Counted from the first letter of the stretch, positions 8,428 to 16,254 are shown. The stretch: 22,408 bases of DNA from Coemansia sp. RSA 922 (GCA_027577415.1 JANBQS010000292.1:1-22408), one strand, 5' to 3'. The notes: generated by a model not told the origin, from the sequence alone. Made by a program: numbers and translations.

Positions 8428-8991
8428 TTTTTAGAGGAGTTTGAATAAAAAGGAATGCAGAAATAAAAAAGAGGTGTCTGAATATAACGAGGGATGAAGG
8501 GAAAGGGAAGAGAGGGATTGGCAGCATCCTGTTTTTTAAAAGTGTCCGTTTAGTCACAAGCCTCTCTTTTTCGCTGCTCTAATGAGGGACGAGGGGGAGA
8601 TGCATTGTTCGCGTCATGGACGAAGAAGAAAAAAACCGGCTTTTGCTTGTAACAAATAGGAGGGAGCAAAATGGCATAATGGGCCGTGTATTTTGCGTTT
8701 TGTTTGGCAATAGAACAAAGTAAAAAAAACGGCCTGGAAAAAAAATGGACCACTGCCCGGATAATGTTGAAAGACTATTCTATCTTTTTTTGAAAACTGT
8801 TACACACATTATGTCCGTTTTGTTTACAGAGGCAGACTGGGATTGATCGCGTAATTTAAGTGGGTGGGCCGATAAAGTCTATTGATTTGAGAGTAGGTGG
8901 CTGTATCATTCCCAGGGCACACTGAAGTGAGGGCATTTATGTCGTCATCTGGGGCGAAGGAGTGAGGCACACTTCAAAAAATGGACAAATG
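8428..8991. other. Intergenic region between the small gene and the dehydrogenase
   Basis: These 564 bp contain the promoter of the gene at 8427-8038 and the 3' untranslated region of the dehydrogenase, both on the minus strand. A minus-strand frame of 67 codons at 8753-8550 begins only with GTG and encodes a low-complexity product, so I do not call it. No clear TATA box, tRNA or repeat was seen. Confidence 0.5.
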
Positions 8992-9906
8992 TCATATAAA
9001 GCCGTACTTTTTCTTTGCCAAATAGTCAACAACCGACGGCACAACAGCGTAGAGAACAGGACCCAAGGCATATTGCCACGGGGTAATCAGCGAGTGTTGC
9101 CTCAACGCCGCTGCCCTAACAATCTGCTTAGCACACGAGGCAGGCGACAATTTGCCAGCATCCGATCCGGCCGGCCCACCTCCACCACCCACGTGGATGT
9201 CAACAGCCGAGTGCCTTAAATCAGTATTGACAGTTCCGGGATACGCCACGGTGACAGAGATGCCGAGGGCAGCGACCTCCATACGAAATGCATTAAAATA
9301 CCCAGTGACCGCATGTTTACTCGCTGAATATAGGGAGCGCGTAGGCGCCGCCACAAGGCCCGCGACCGACGACACGACGACCACCGAGCCGCGGCTTTGC
9401 GCCAGCAGTGGGATAAACAATCCGGCCACGACAGCTGGAGCCACAGCATTGATATCGAGTATGTGCTGGAGAAGATCCGACGCCCGGTCCGCCCCCTTCC
9501 GCAGCTCATCCTCGTCCGTTGTATCAGCGGGCCATAGGTCGGCAATGGGCCGTACGGAGATGGCCCCGGCGTTGAGTACCAAATAGTCCACGCCACGAGC
9601 CGCCGCCTCTCTGCGCAATGCCAGCTGAGTCTCGCGCTGTGTGATGTCTCCGACTACTGTTGACACATTGACTGACAGCTGTCGACATGCCACGGCGACC
9701 TCTTCGAGCTGCTCTTGACGCCGGGCACATAGTACGAGGTTGGCACCACGCTGTGCGTACTCTAGTGCCAAACTACGCCCTATCCCCGATGACGCACCCA
9801 CGATAACCACGTTGCAACCGTGCACGCTCGGAGTAGGTCGCAAGTATGCCAGCAATACCCCAGCCGTGCCAACAGCAACAGCAACCAGCAAACTCTGGAA
9901 TATCAT
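8992..9906 (-). CDS. Membrane-anchored short-chain dehydrogenase/reductase (DHRS7/11-beta-HSD1-like)
   Basis: The 304-residue protein is a classical SDR that reduces or oxidises a carbonyl or hydroxyl group with NAD(P)(H). An N-terminal hydrophobic anchor (about 2-21) is followed by the dinucleotide-binding motif GASSGIG (37-43), an Arg pair in CARRQE (61-62) that suggests NADP preference, and NAG (112-114). The catalytic tetrad is N153, S180, Y193 and K197 (YSASK). The anchor and architecture resemble ER or lipid-droplet SDRs of the DHRS7 and 11-beta-hydroxysteroid dehydrogenase group acting on sterols, retinoids or lipids; the substrate cannot be read. An acidic insertion at about 125-145 and a Gly-rich loop at 240-246 are unusual. 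The ATG at 9906 begins the anchor. Only 59 bp separate it from the stop of the upstream same-strand gene, leaving very little space for a promoter. Confidence 0.9.
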   Translation of the reverse strand: MIFQSLLVAVAVGTAGVLLAYLRPTPSVHGCNVVIVGASSGIGRSLALEYAQRGANLVLCARRQEQLEEVAVACRQLSVNVSTVVGDITQRETQLALRREAAARGVDYLVLNAGAISVRPIADLWPADTTDEDELRKGADRASDLLQHILDINAVAPAVVAGLFIPLLAQSRGSVVVVSSVAGLVAAPTRSLYSASKHAVTGYFNAFRMEVAALGISVTVAYPGTVNTDLRHSAVDIHVGGGGGPAGSDAGKLSPASCAKQIVRAAALRQHSLITPWQYALGPVLYAVVPSVVDYLAKKKYGFI

Positions 9907-9965
9907 GAAATTTAATATAAATGTTGCGCAAATTAGGAGAAAAAGAAAAGAAAAAGGGAGTTAGC

Positions 9966-10580
9966 TTAAAGGGGAACTTGAGGAGGAGGAGCAAAACGCT
10001 GGTTATGCATGTCAGTGAGTTGATTAATGCGCTCGATAGACTCGATGACGAATCTACGCATATGGTCTCTCGGATGCTCAGCACACTGCATTCTACAGGA
10101 AGCTTCCTCGCCCGTCCTAATAACTTCCGTACACCCGTCGACGCGGCCCAGGCGGGCAGCAATACCGACGAGGAACAGCTCGCGGACTTGCTGCGAAGAC
10201 AGCACCATCCGCTGCTCCATACGGGCATCCGACAATGAGTCCAGCCCATCAGCCACTCGCTCCAGGCTGGCCATGCGTCTGAGCCTTAGCGGCGTGAAAT
10301 CCTGGTTAGCAAGCCGCCTGGCCTCCAGCCTTCCCGCGCGATGCATAATATCGCCCAGCTCCATCACACGCGCCTGCCTTGGCCGGCGCACCGCACACTG
10401 AGAGTCTAGTCGCCAGGCGTTTACGCGGTCTAATTGCGCGCATATCTCAAACCCCTCGCTCTCTTGGTCCCTGGTGGGCTTTTCGCTGTCAAAACTACTG
10501 CCCACCTTGCATGTCGTCTCGGAGACCCGGTCTTCAGACAGCTCGCTAAGTGATGAGAGTGATCGTAGTGCAGAAAGCAT
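9966..10580 (-). CDS. Unnamed protein, longer paralogue of the 8038-8427 product
   Basis: This 204-residue protein is not one I recognise. The ATG at 10580 is chosen because the open frame further upstream (to 10871) lacks resemblance to the paralogue and is low-complexity. A Ser-rich N-terminus (1-35) leads into a helical region with RRLANQDF (88-95), RRMASLER (101-108) and GLDSLSD (112-118), colinear with the shorter neighbour at 8038-8427. The extra C-terminal 75 residues end with a second, weaker copy of the same helix: MRRFVIESIERI (174-185) and NQRF (193-196) compare with MERFMAGIDRL and EQRF at the end of the short protein. It contains several Cys (24, 47, 62, 150, 162, 166) but no classical zinc finger. 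There is no signal peptide. Function unknown. Confidence 0.72.
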   Translation of the reverse strand: MLSALRSLSSLSELSEDRVSETTCKVGSSFDSEKPTRDQESEGFEICAQLDRVNAWRLDSQCAVRRPRQARVMELGDIMHRAGRLEARRLANQDFTPLRLRRMASLERVADGLDSLSDARMEQRMVLSSQQVRELFLVGIAARLGRVDGCTEVIRTGEEASCRMQCAEHPRDHMRRFVIESIERINQLTDMHNQRFAPPPQVPL

Positions 10581-11562
10581 TATATAATATTTTGCGAGTG
10601 GTATGAAATATTTGAGAGAAAGAAAAGATAAAATAAAAAAAGACCTGGGTTTCTTTTTTATATCCCCTTTCTTCCCGTGGGACTTTCTTGCCTGCAGAAG
10701 GGGAGGGGAGGGAAAAGGCTGTATTTCTACATGTAAACAGACGTTTCTTGAACAATGTAAAAAACCCAAGAAAGAAAGAGTATTATGTCTTATAGGCTCA
10801 TATTCAAGTGGCGCAACACAAACAACCTGCCAGTTCCATGTTCCCGCATCAAAGGGTTCTGCATGATGCATGGAGCCGTGTCAGCTTCTGAATGTGTAGT
10901 ACAAACTGATCCACGTCTACATGTGTAGCCGGGATAGCCAGTATATCTGCTAGCCGCGTGTAGCTCGATTTTACGATACCAAGGCATCTAGCTAATCAAT
11001 TAAAGTATTTTTGTTTATTTGTAGAGTGAAGCCTGAAATAAATGCGGAGCGCTCAAAGCCCGGCAACGAACAAGTGACAGAGTAGAATTTTTCTTGGCAT
11101 TTGAAAGCGTGAAGGCAAAATTTGGCGCTGCCAACAGACACACATCCAACATGTGGTTGCCTTTCTTCAAAGAAATCATTGTACTTTGAATTCTGAAAAA
11201 TAAGACTTTTACCTCCTACCTCACCATTGCTTCAGACAAGGTGCCTTTGAATGATGCTGCTTCTAGCTATAAAGCAGACGGTCATATTCGCTCATCTGGT
11301 TGTAATTCAAAAGCAGCATGTTCTTTGTTGGAAAGAAAAATATGGCTACGCAGATGATGATGCCATTGACTTGGGGAGGGGGAAGTGGTAAGAATTAGAT
11401 CATTTGTTGGCTATGTTTTGCACTCATAATGACACCTTCTCCACAACTGAGGACATATAAAAGGCTCTGCCTGGACAAGTATTGATATTCACTCACCATT
11501 GTTCTTATTCCACACACATTACTTGCTTAAACAGCCAACGCCTACAAGTTACACGCCTTACT
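10581..11562. other. Long divergent intergenic region
   Basis: These 982 bp separate the minus-strand gene starting at 10580 from the plus-strand gene at 11563. The right end holds a strong TATA box (11452-11462), and another TATA-like site, TATAAAG, lies at 11268-11274. The rest is AT-rich with A-runs and no coding frame that starts with ATG and looks like protein. No tRNA, repeat array or hairpin of note was found. Confidence 0.5.
11452..11462 (+). promoter_or_regulatory. TATA box of the orphan gene at 11563
   Basis: GACATATAAAA stands 101 bp before the ATG. The same 11-mer occurs on the plus strand at 14029-14039. Confidence 0.6.
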
Positions 11563-11886
11563 ATGCCTGCTATTATTATTAGGGAGAACTACCTCACTTC
11601 ATTTGAAGATATTCGTAAGTTTGTTAACGCACAACACCCTGAAAAGGACTACATTGTTTCACTAGCTACTGACGCCCCACGTGGAGGTTTTTACACAGAG
11701 ACATTTGCGGATACATGCAATGATGACGATATTATTGTCTTGGTGGTTAGGACTGATTATAATAAGTATTTCTTTGATGGCTTAAAGGGGAAGGATGGCA
11801 ACTGCCTCGTCTCCAATAGCAGACCAGCGATACAGTTATCCTACACTAAGGAAGGAACTGAGGTAGAAACGCTAAAGCTAAATTAA
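11563..11886 (+). CDS. Small orphan protein of 107 residues
   Basis: I do not recognise this protein. The frame opens further upstream only through a TTG at 11482; the ATG at 11563 is the first, and follows a C-rich leader and a TATA box at 11452-11462. An AATAAA lies 84 bp after the stop, so this looks like a complete transcription unit. The product is a soluble, mixed alpha/beta-like chain with an acidic patch (CNDDDIIVLVV, about 58-68) followed by TDYNKYFFDG (70-79). It has no signal peptide, membrane segment or Cys motif (two Cys only). It lies beside the decayed Fanzor segment, in a gene-poor part of the window, and may be a lineage-restricted gene. Confidence 0.6.
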   Translation: MPAIIIRENYLTSFEDIRKFVNAQHPEKDYIVSLATDAPRGGFYTETFADTCNDDDIIVLVVRTDYNKYFFDGLKGKDGNCLVSNSRPAIQLSYTKEGTEVETLKLN

Positions 11887-11969
11887 TAGGATAGCTAGAC
11901 GCTAACAAGCAATGGGCTATGCCCTTTGTCAGGCCTAATAATCCATTTAGTTTTATAAGAATTTTTTTT

Positions 11970-11975
11970 AATAAA
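11970..11975 (+). terminator. Candidate polyadenylation signal of the orphan gene
   Basis: AATAAA follows a run of T about 84 bp after the stop at 11886. Confidence 0.5.
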
Positions 11976-12024
11976 TAACAAGGCACTGCCCCTTTTTCCT
12001 TAACCCTGGCTAAACTTGACCTTT

Positions 12025-12047
12025 GTCACATAGCCATTGTATGTGAC
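12025..12047. repeat. Perfect 8-bp inverted repeat next to a CRE-like site
   Basis: GTCACATA (12025-12032) pairs with TATGTGAC (12040-12047) across 7 bases. The right arm runs into TGACGTC (12044-12050 region), the core bound by ATF/CREB-type bZIP factors. Confidence 0.6.
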
Positions 12048-12250
12048 GTCGCACTGATTGACTGAGATGATCATAGTATTTTCCACCAGTATTTATATGT
12101 TTTATCCCACTCAGCACTAGGCTGGGAAATCAGGGAGTTTCTTCTCTTGTTTTTCAGAATTTATTATTCTAACATTTAAACAGTCTACTCTTATAACAAC
12201 CATAGCTCTGGCCGTTTGGCATGGTCGGTGGGCGGGCACCCACTGCTCAG

Positions 12251-12541
12251 TTAGCCTATGAAAATTGTGCTGATGGACCACAGCGCCCTGCCAGCCATTT
12301 GGCTCCTCAACCCGTGACTCCAGTTGCCCACGAGTACCTTACACAGCTCTGCATTCTTGATCCTTTTCTGTACTCTTGATTCTGACGGATACTTTGGCAA
12401 TCCTGCATCTCGCGCAATATCCACTGGTCTAGGCTCCTTCATTGCCTACCACCTCTTCTTCGACTGTGTGTCTGATGCCTTCCTGAGCTGTGCATCATTC
12501 CGCAGAAGCCAGTGTTCTTCATATTCCTTCTCACCTGCCAT
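12251..12541 (-). pseudogene. Charged open frame broken by one TAG
   Basis: From an ATG at 12541 a frame encodes 31 residues rich in Glu, Lys and Arg (with EEHWLLRNDAQLRK), meets TAG at 12446-12448, then continues in the same frame for 64 codons (with EPRPVDIARDAGLPKYPS) to TAA at 12251. The composition looks more like protein than its opposite strand does. I do not recognise it; a fragment of a DNA-binding or transposon protein is possible. It lies downstream of the Fanzor relic on the same strand, in another frame. Coding status is uncertain. Confidence 0.3.
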
Positions 12542-12708
12542 TATGTGCATCATCCATGAACGCCCCCTTTTTCTTGTACAAACAACCTGTTTGTAGACTC
12601 GTTTTTGGATTCCCAATTTGGATCACATTATTTCAAAAGGCTGTTGTTTGTCCAAGTAAACGTTGGATTAGTCTACACAGACCGTTTTGTTATTGACCAT
12701 GTATCTCC

Positions 12709-13125
12709 TCATGAAGGATTGGTATGTCTGGCCAACACAGAGGAAGGTGCCGTAGGTTGCGCAATTTTATGAGCAGTCGCAGTGCCAGTTTTTGCCTTGG
12801 TCTGGGCCTTGGTCATCTTAGCCTTGGTCGCCATTTCCTTTTCCTCTGCTTTCTTGGCTTTAGCAAACTTTGTGGCAGCTTTGATCGCTTTAGTACAACC
12901 AGACTCCAAACGATCTTCCATCACCATCTTGCGTACAGACTCGCTCGTATACTCAAAAATCCTTGCCGATTCTGTGCGGCTTGCCTTGGCCCAGTCGTCA
13001 CGAGTGTTACGACGCGTATGAGCCTTGGACACAGTTGGCTCGCCCCTCTCTATCACCATAGCCCTAGCCCTCAAAGTACTAGTCACCGTCTCTTTAGCTG
13101 CTGCCACCTCCTGAGCGGCTACATT
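12709..13125 (-). pseudogene. Lys/Ala-rich open frame continuing past the Fanzor stop
   Basis: Directly after the in-frame TGA at 13126-13128 the same frame stays open for 138 codons to a stop at 12709. The predicted chain has a charged first half (with DDWAKASRTESARIF) and a strongly Lys/Ala-rich second half made of KAKKAEEKE, KAKMTKAQ and TKAKTG. The Fanzor family normally ends soon after its last catalytic Asp, so this may be a fused or neighbouring fragment rather than part of the nuclease. There is no good ATG of its own near the beginning. Unrecognised. Confidence 0.3.
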
Positions 13126-14033
13126 TCATGCTGCTCGGTTGTCGGAAGCATACTTGGGCAGATTGTCTAGGCCCTTGCTAAAGTAGAGTGGCCTCTCACG
13201 CTGGAAGTACTGCAACATTCCCAAATAGGCAATATTCCATGCAGCGTTGTGGTCGTGGTCCCATGGGCGTCCACAAGCTGGGTTGGTGCAGCGCCGCACT
13301 TTGAACGTACTCTTGGCCTTGTGATGATATGAAAATTTGTCGGCCTCCTCTCCCAGACCGCACATTGCATTTGGAAACTCGTCGTGCACCAGGTCGAGAT
13401 GGCAATTTGAACATACTCTCAACGTGTTAAACTCCCAGATATATATATGACATGCCAGCCGGCCTCTTGCAAGTACCGACCAAACACGCAGATTCTCAGA
13501 GTAGCTCGGAATCCATGACAACTAGTCGAGAACTTTGCGTCACCGATACATATGGTCGTCTTTTTCTTGTCCAGTCCGTACGTCCAATACTGGCATGCCT
13601 GGACGATAGCACACCTCTTCCTCCTGAAGAAGTACCACCGGCGTTTACACGTCGCAAGGCTCATGCGGATATTCAGCAGTTCACAGTAGAGCCTGAATCC
13701 GTACAGATCTTTCAAGTACTGGAGCGCCATCTCGGCAGTCGATGTCCTCGAATCAGGCACCTCTGACATCCAGTCATGAAGACCCCTGACGCTATCGATA
13801 TCACTCTCACTGTTGGCAATTCGTGTATCATTGCCAATGTCGGTGTAGTAGATACTAGCCGAATAGGACCTGTGCCAGGTGGGATCGCTGAGCTTTGAGA
13901 GAATTCTGACTTTGCTCTGGTCTAGAATATTTTTTGTTGTTGAGAAATGTTTGATTTGCTCTAGTCTATATTGCTTCCATGTTTTCAAGCAATATGCGCC
14001 AGAGTGATCGTTTGCTCTCCCCTCTAGTGACAT
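13126..14033 (-). pseudogene. Fanzor (eukaryotic TnpB-like RNA-guided nuclease), broken and 5'-truncated
   Basis: Two overlapping frames make up the C-terminal half of a Fanzor. The first (14033-13419, 204 codons) has Arg/Lys-rich helices (YLKDLYGFRLYCEL, KRRWYFFRRKR) and the family landmark ICIGDAKFSTSCHG. The second (13521-13126) begins usefully at IWEFNTLRVCSNCH, which carries the RuvC-II Glu and the first Cys pair. It then has CTNPAC, the second Cys pair of the zinc ribbon, and WDHDHNAAWNI, the RuvC-III Asp motif (family form DRDxNAAxN). The frames meet at an (AT)5 tract, 13439-13448; one AT unit fewer would put them in phase. The RuvC-I segment (Asp-Pro-Gly type) expected upstream is missing: the first frame is open only to a stop at 14112-14114 and nothing like it is visible further right. 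Family members are usually well over 500 residues. Fanzors are spread in eukaryotic transposons and work with an RNA from the element's 3' end. This copy is almost certainly inactive. Confidence 0.8.
13439..13448. repeat. (AT)5 tract at the Fanzor frameshift
   Basis: Ten bases of alternating A and T sit exactly where the Fanzor reading frame changes. The two conserved stretches on either side come into phase if the tract is one AT unit shorter, so replication slippage is the simplest cause. Confidence 0.6.
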
Positions 14034-14163
14034 ATAAAATGACTGGGGGGTTTTCTCCCAAATTGAAAAGCTCAGCCATTGTCTATTTCTTTGCCTTGTA
14101 TTTCTATATTCTTATATATCAGTTTTAACTAAGTAGTTCCAACGCTGCTGTGGATTTATCTGT

Positions 14164-14445
14164 ATGTATATTGTCATTACATCTTCAGAGCTTGGCGACT
14201 TGTGTGTGTGTGTGTGTGAAAGTGTTTTTGTTACTAACTATATTTTTTACACTTTCTGTGTGTTTGTGTGCTTACCATTTTTCAAGCGTCTATTATTTAT
14301 TTCTCAAGATATATCTACTCAAGAGTGGTGGCTATTGTCGGAGGGTTTGGACCAGTATAGACTGACTTGCCCAGCAGCCTTTGGCGTTTACCACCATTGT
14401 CAGTCTGCGCAACCTCAAAAGCAAATGCTTAAATATGGAGAGTAG
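14164..14445 (+). CDS. Doubtful small frame over a TG repeat
   Basis: An ATG-started frame of 93 codons lies 125 bp after a TATA-like site at 14029-14039. Its first half is Val/Cys/Phe-rich because it reads through the (TG)9 tract; the second half (QEWWLLSEGLDQYR) looks more protein-like. No homology is apparent. Chance is at least as likely as a real gene. Confidence 0.15.
   Translation: MYIVITSSELGDLCVCVCESVFVTNYIFYTFCVFVCLPFFKRLLFISQDISTQEWWLLSEGLDQYRLTCPAAFGVYHHCQSAQPQKQMLKYGE
14201..14218. repeat. (TG)9 microsatellite
   Basis: Nine uninterrupted TG units lie between the Fanzor relic and the aminopeptidase gene. Confidence 0.9.
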
Positions 14446-14666
14446 CAGGAGACTGTGCAGGTTATTGGGTACTTGCCCCCTTTTTCTCCGGTCCTTGCCA
14501 TCGTCTGCTCTCCTAACCTAGCTTTAACTAAGCTTTAACCTAGCACTTCCGATTGACGGGATTAAATCAACACCCCACACTTACTGTCATCGCTCTCTCT
14601 TTCACACACTTTCGTTATCTCGACATACATACATATTTATTTATTATTTTTGAAATTACACGCAAA

Positions 14667-16205
14667 ATGCACTCGATCGCTAGAAACATTCGTCAGCTTT
14701 CCGTCGTCCATGGCCGGCAGCTCTCAACCACACGGACTCTGGCACGCGATGCCATCAAAAACGGACTGGTCGTAGGCATGTTTGCCTCGCACAAGCTGTT
14801 CAACAGTGAGCAGATCCCACAGGCAGTTCAGGACAAGATTCTCCAAGAAGCCCAAGCCCAAGGCAACAAAGCCGATGCCGGGTCCGTCCAGCTAGTACTC
14901 AGTCCCGATCTCACCCAACACATAGCCGTAGTCGGACTAGGCAACGAATCGACCAACATGTCAGAGATAGTACGCACAGCGGTGGCCAACGGCGTAAAGC
15001 AACTAAAGGCCAAAAAGATCTCCAACATTAATATTGCTCCCATGCCCTGCGCCCATGCCTCCGGTGAGGCAGCTGCATTGGCGAGCTACTCGTTCACGGC
15101 ATTCAAGACGCAAAAGGCTGAAGAACAGCTACCTACTATCTCCTCTACCGATGCTGAGGAGTGGAATACTGGTCGGGTATACGCGGAGGCGCAGAACTTT
15201 GCTCGCGAGCTCATGGCTACGCCAGCAAACTTTATGACGCCGACTATTTTCGCTCGCCGCGTGCAAGACGAGTTGGCCTCCTTGCCCAACACCAAAGTCA
15301 ACGTATACGATGAACAGTGGGCCCGCGACCAGCGCATGGGCGGTCTGATTGCCGTGTCTCAGGGCTCCGACGAGCCTCTGCGCTTTGTAGAGATTGTCTA
15401 CCAGGGTCGCCCTGGTCCCGTGTCCCTGGCCATGGTCGGCAAGGGTATAACGTTTGACACTGGTGGGTATAGCCTGAAGCTGGGTAAGAACATGGATCTG
15501 ATGAAAGGCGATATGGGCGGCGGTGCCACAGTCGTAGCTGCTATGCGCGCCATAGCCCAGCTCCGCCTGCCGATCAACGTTGTGGCCACCGTGCCGCTCT
15601 GTGAGAACATGGTCAGTGGTCGTGCGACAAAGGTCTCGGACGTCTATACGTCGCGTGCAGGCCTCACAGTCGAAGTCATGAACACAGATGCGGAGGGCCG
15701 CATTGTCCTGGCCGACGCCCTGCATTACACCGTGGAGGCTCACCAGCCCCAGTCTATCGTCGATGTCGCTACGCTGACAGGCGCCATGGTCGTGGCCCTT
15801 GGCGAGCTGTACACGGGTGTCTTTACGCCTAGCCCATCGCTCTGGCAGCACATCGACAGGGCTGGCACTGCTACCGATGAGCCTGTCTGGCGTATGCCCC
15901 TCCATGACCGCTGGGACGCTATGCTAAAGTCGTCGATTGCTGATCTTTCTAATATCGGGTGTAAAGGTGAGGCGGGCGCTTGTACTGCGGCTGCCTTTTT
16001 ACGCCAGTTCGTCGATGGCCCGCGCCTGACTCCTCCCGCCATTATGCGTGAGCAGAATAACGATGAGAGTATCCCACGTTGGGCTCACTTGGATATTGCC
16101 GGACCTATGGAAGCCTCGACTTTCGAAGGATATCACCACCAGGGCATGTCTGGACGTCCCACGCGTTTGCTCATCGAATTGGCCAAACAACTATCTGCCG
16201 AGTAA
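14667..16205 (+). CDS. Leucyl aminopeptidase, family M17, probably mitochondrial
   Basis: The 512-residue product is a cytosol-aminopeptidase (M17) enzyme, which works as a hexamer with two metal ions and removes N-terminal residues from peptides. The N-terminal domain (about 30-170) precedes the catalytic domain with VGKGITFDTGG (257-267; ligands K259 and D264), KGDMGGGA (280-287; D282) and the signature NTDAEGRIVLAD (339-350; D341, E343, catalytic R345). The first 25 residues are basic and hydroxylated without acidic residues (R6, R10, R17, R23, R27), like a mitochondrial presequence. The reading frame is open back to 14553, but only from TTG; the ATG at 14667 starts the presequence. The stop lies 49 bp from that of SEC23. 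Family call is secure; the location is inferred. Confidence 0.95.
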   Translation: MHSIARNIRQLSVVHGRQLSTTRTLARDAIKNGLVVGMFASHKLFNSEQIPQAVQDKILQEAQAQGNKADAGSVQLVLSPDLTQHIAVVGLGNESTNMSEIVRTAVANGVKQLKAKKISNINIAPMPCAHASGEAAALASYSFTAFKTQKAEEQLPTISSTDAEEWNTGRVYAEAQNFARELMATPANFMTPTIFARRVQDELASLPNTKVNVYDEQWARDQRMGGLIAVSQGSDEPLRFVEIVYQGRPGPVSLAMVGKGITFDTGGYSLKLGKNMDLMKGDMGGGATVVAAMRAIAQLRLPINVVATVPLCENMVSGRATKVSDVYTSRAGLTVEVMNTDAEGRIVLADALHYTVEAHQPQSIVDVATLTGAMVVALGELYTGVFTPSPSLWQHIDRAGTATDEPVWRMPLHDRWDAMLKSSIADLSNIGCKGEAGACTAAAFLRQFVDGPRLTPPAIMREQNNDESIPRWAHLDIAGPMEASTFEGYHHQGMSGRPTRLLIELAKQLSAE

Positions 16206-16254
16206 TTAATCCTCATATATAAGAATAGTATTAAAAAAGAGTTTAGGGACAAAT

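Larger units (their letters stand above)
11887..12249. other. Intergenic stretch left of the decayed mobile segment
   Basis: This stretch has the 3' end of the orphan gene and a perfect hairpin at 12025-12047. A G/C-rich patch near 12225-12240 has partly self-complementary arms. I see no coding frame. The left end of the Fanzor element may lie here, but no terminal repeat or target duplication could be recognised by eye. Confidence 0.4.
14034..14666. other. Region between the Fanzor relic and the aminopeptidase gene
   Basis: These 633 bp contain a TATA-like GACATATAAAA at 14029-14039 (plus strand), a (TG)9 microsatellite at 14201-14218, a short uncertain frame at 14164-14445, and a tandem AGCTTTAAC at 14520-14528 and 14531-14539. 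The last 90 bases are a pyrimidine-rich leader of the aminopeptidase gene without a clear TATA box. The right end of the mobile element may lie here, but its border is not visible. Confidence 0.4.

Noticed and set aside
8550..8753. 67-codon minus-strand frame
   Set aside because: GTG start, Phe/Lys low complexity, sits in the promoter region of the small gene.
11887..14666. Terminal inverted repeats or target duplications bordering the Fanzor relic
   Set aside because: Only short C/T-rich similarities (near 11987 and 14474) were seen; too weak to call element ends.
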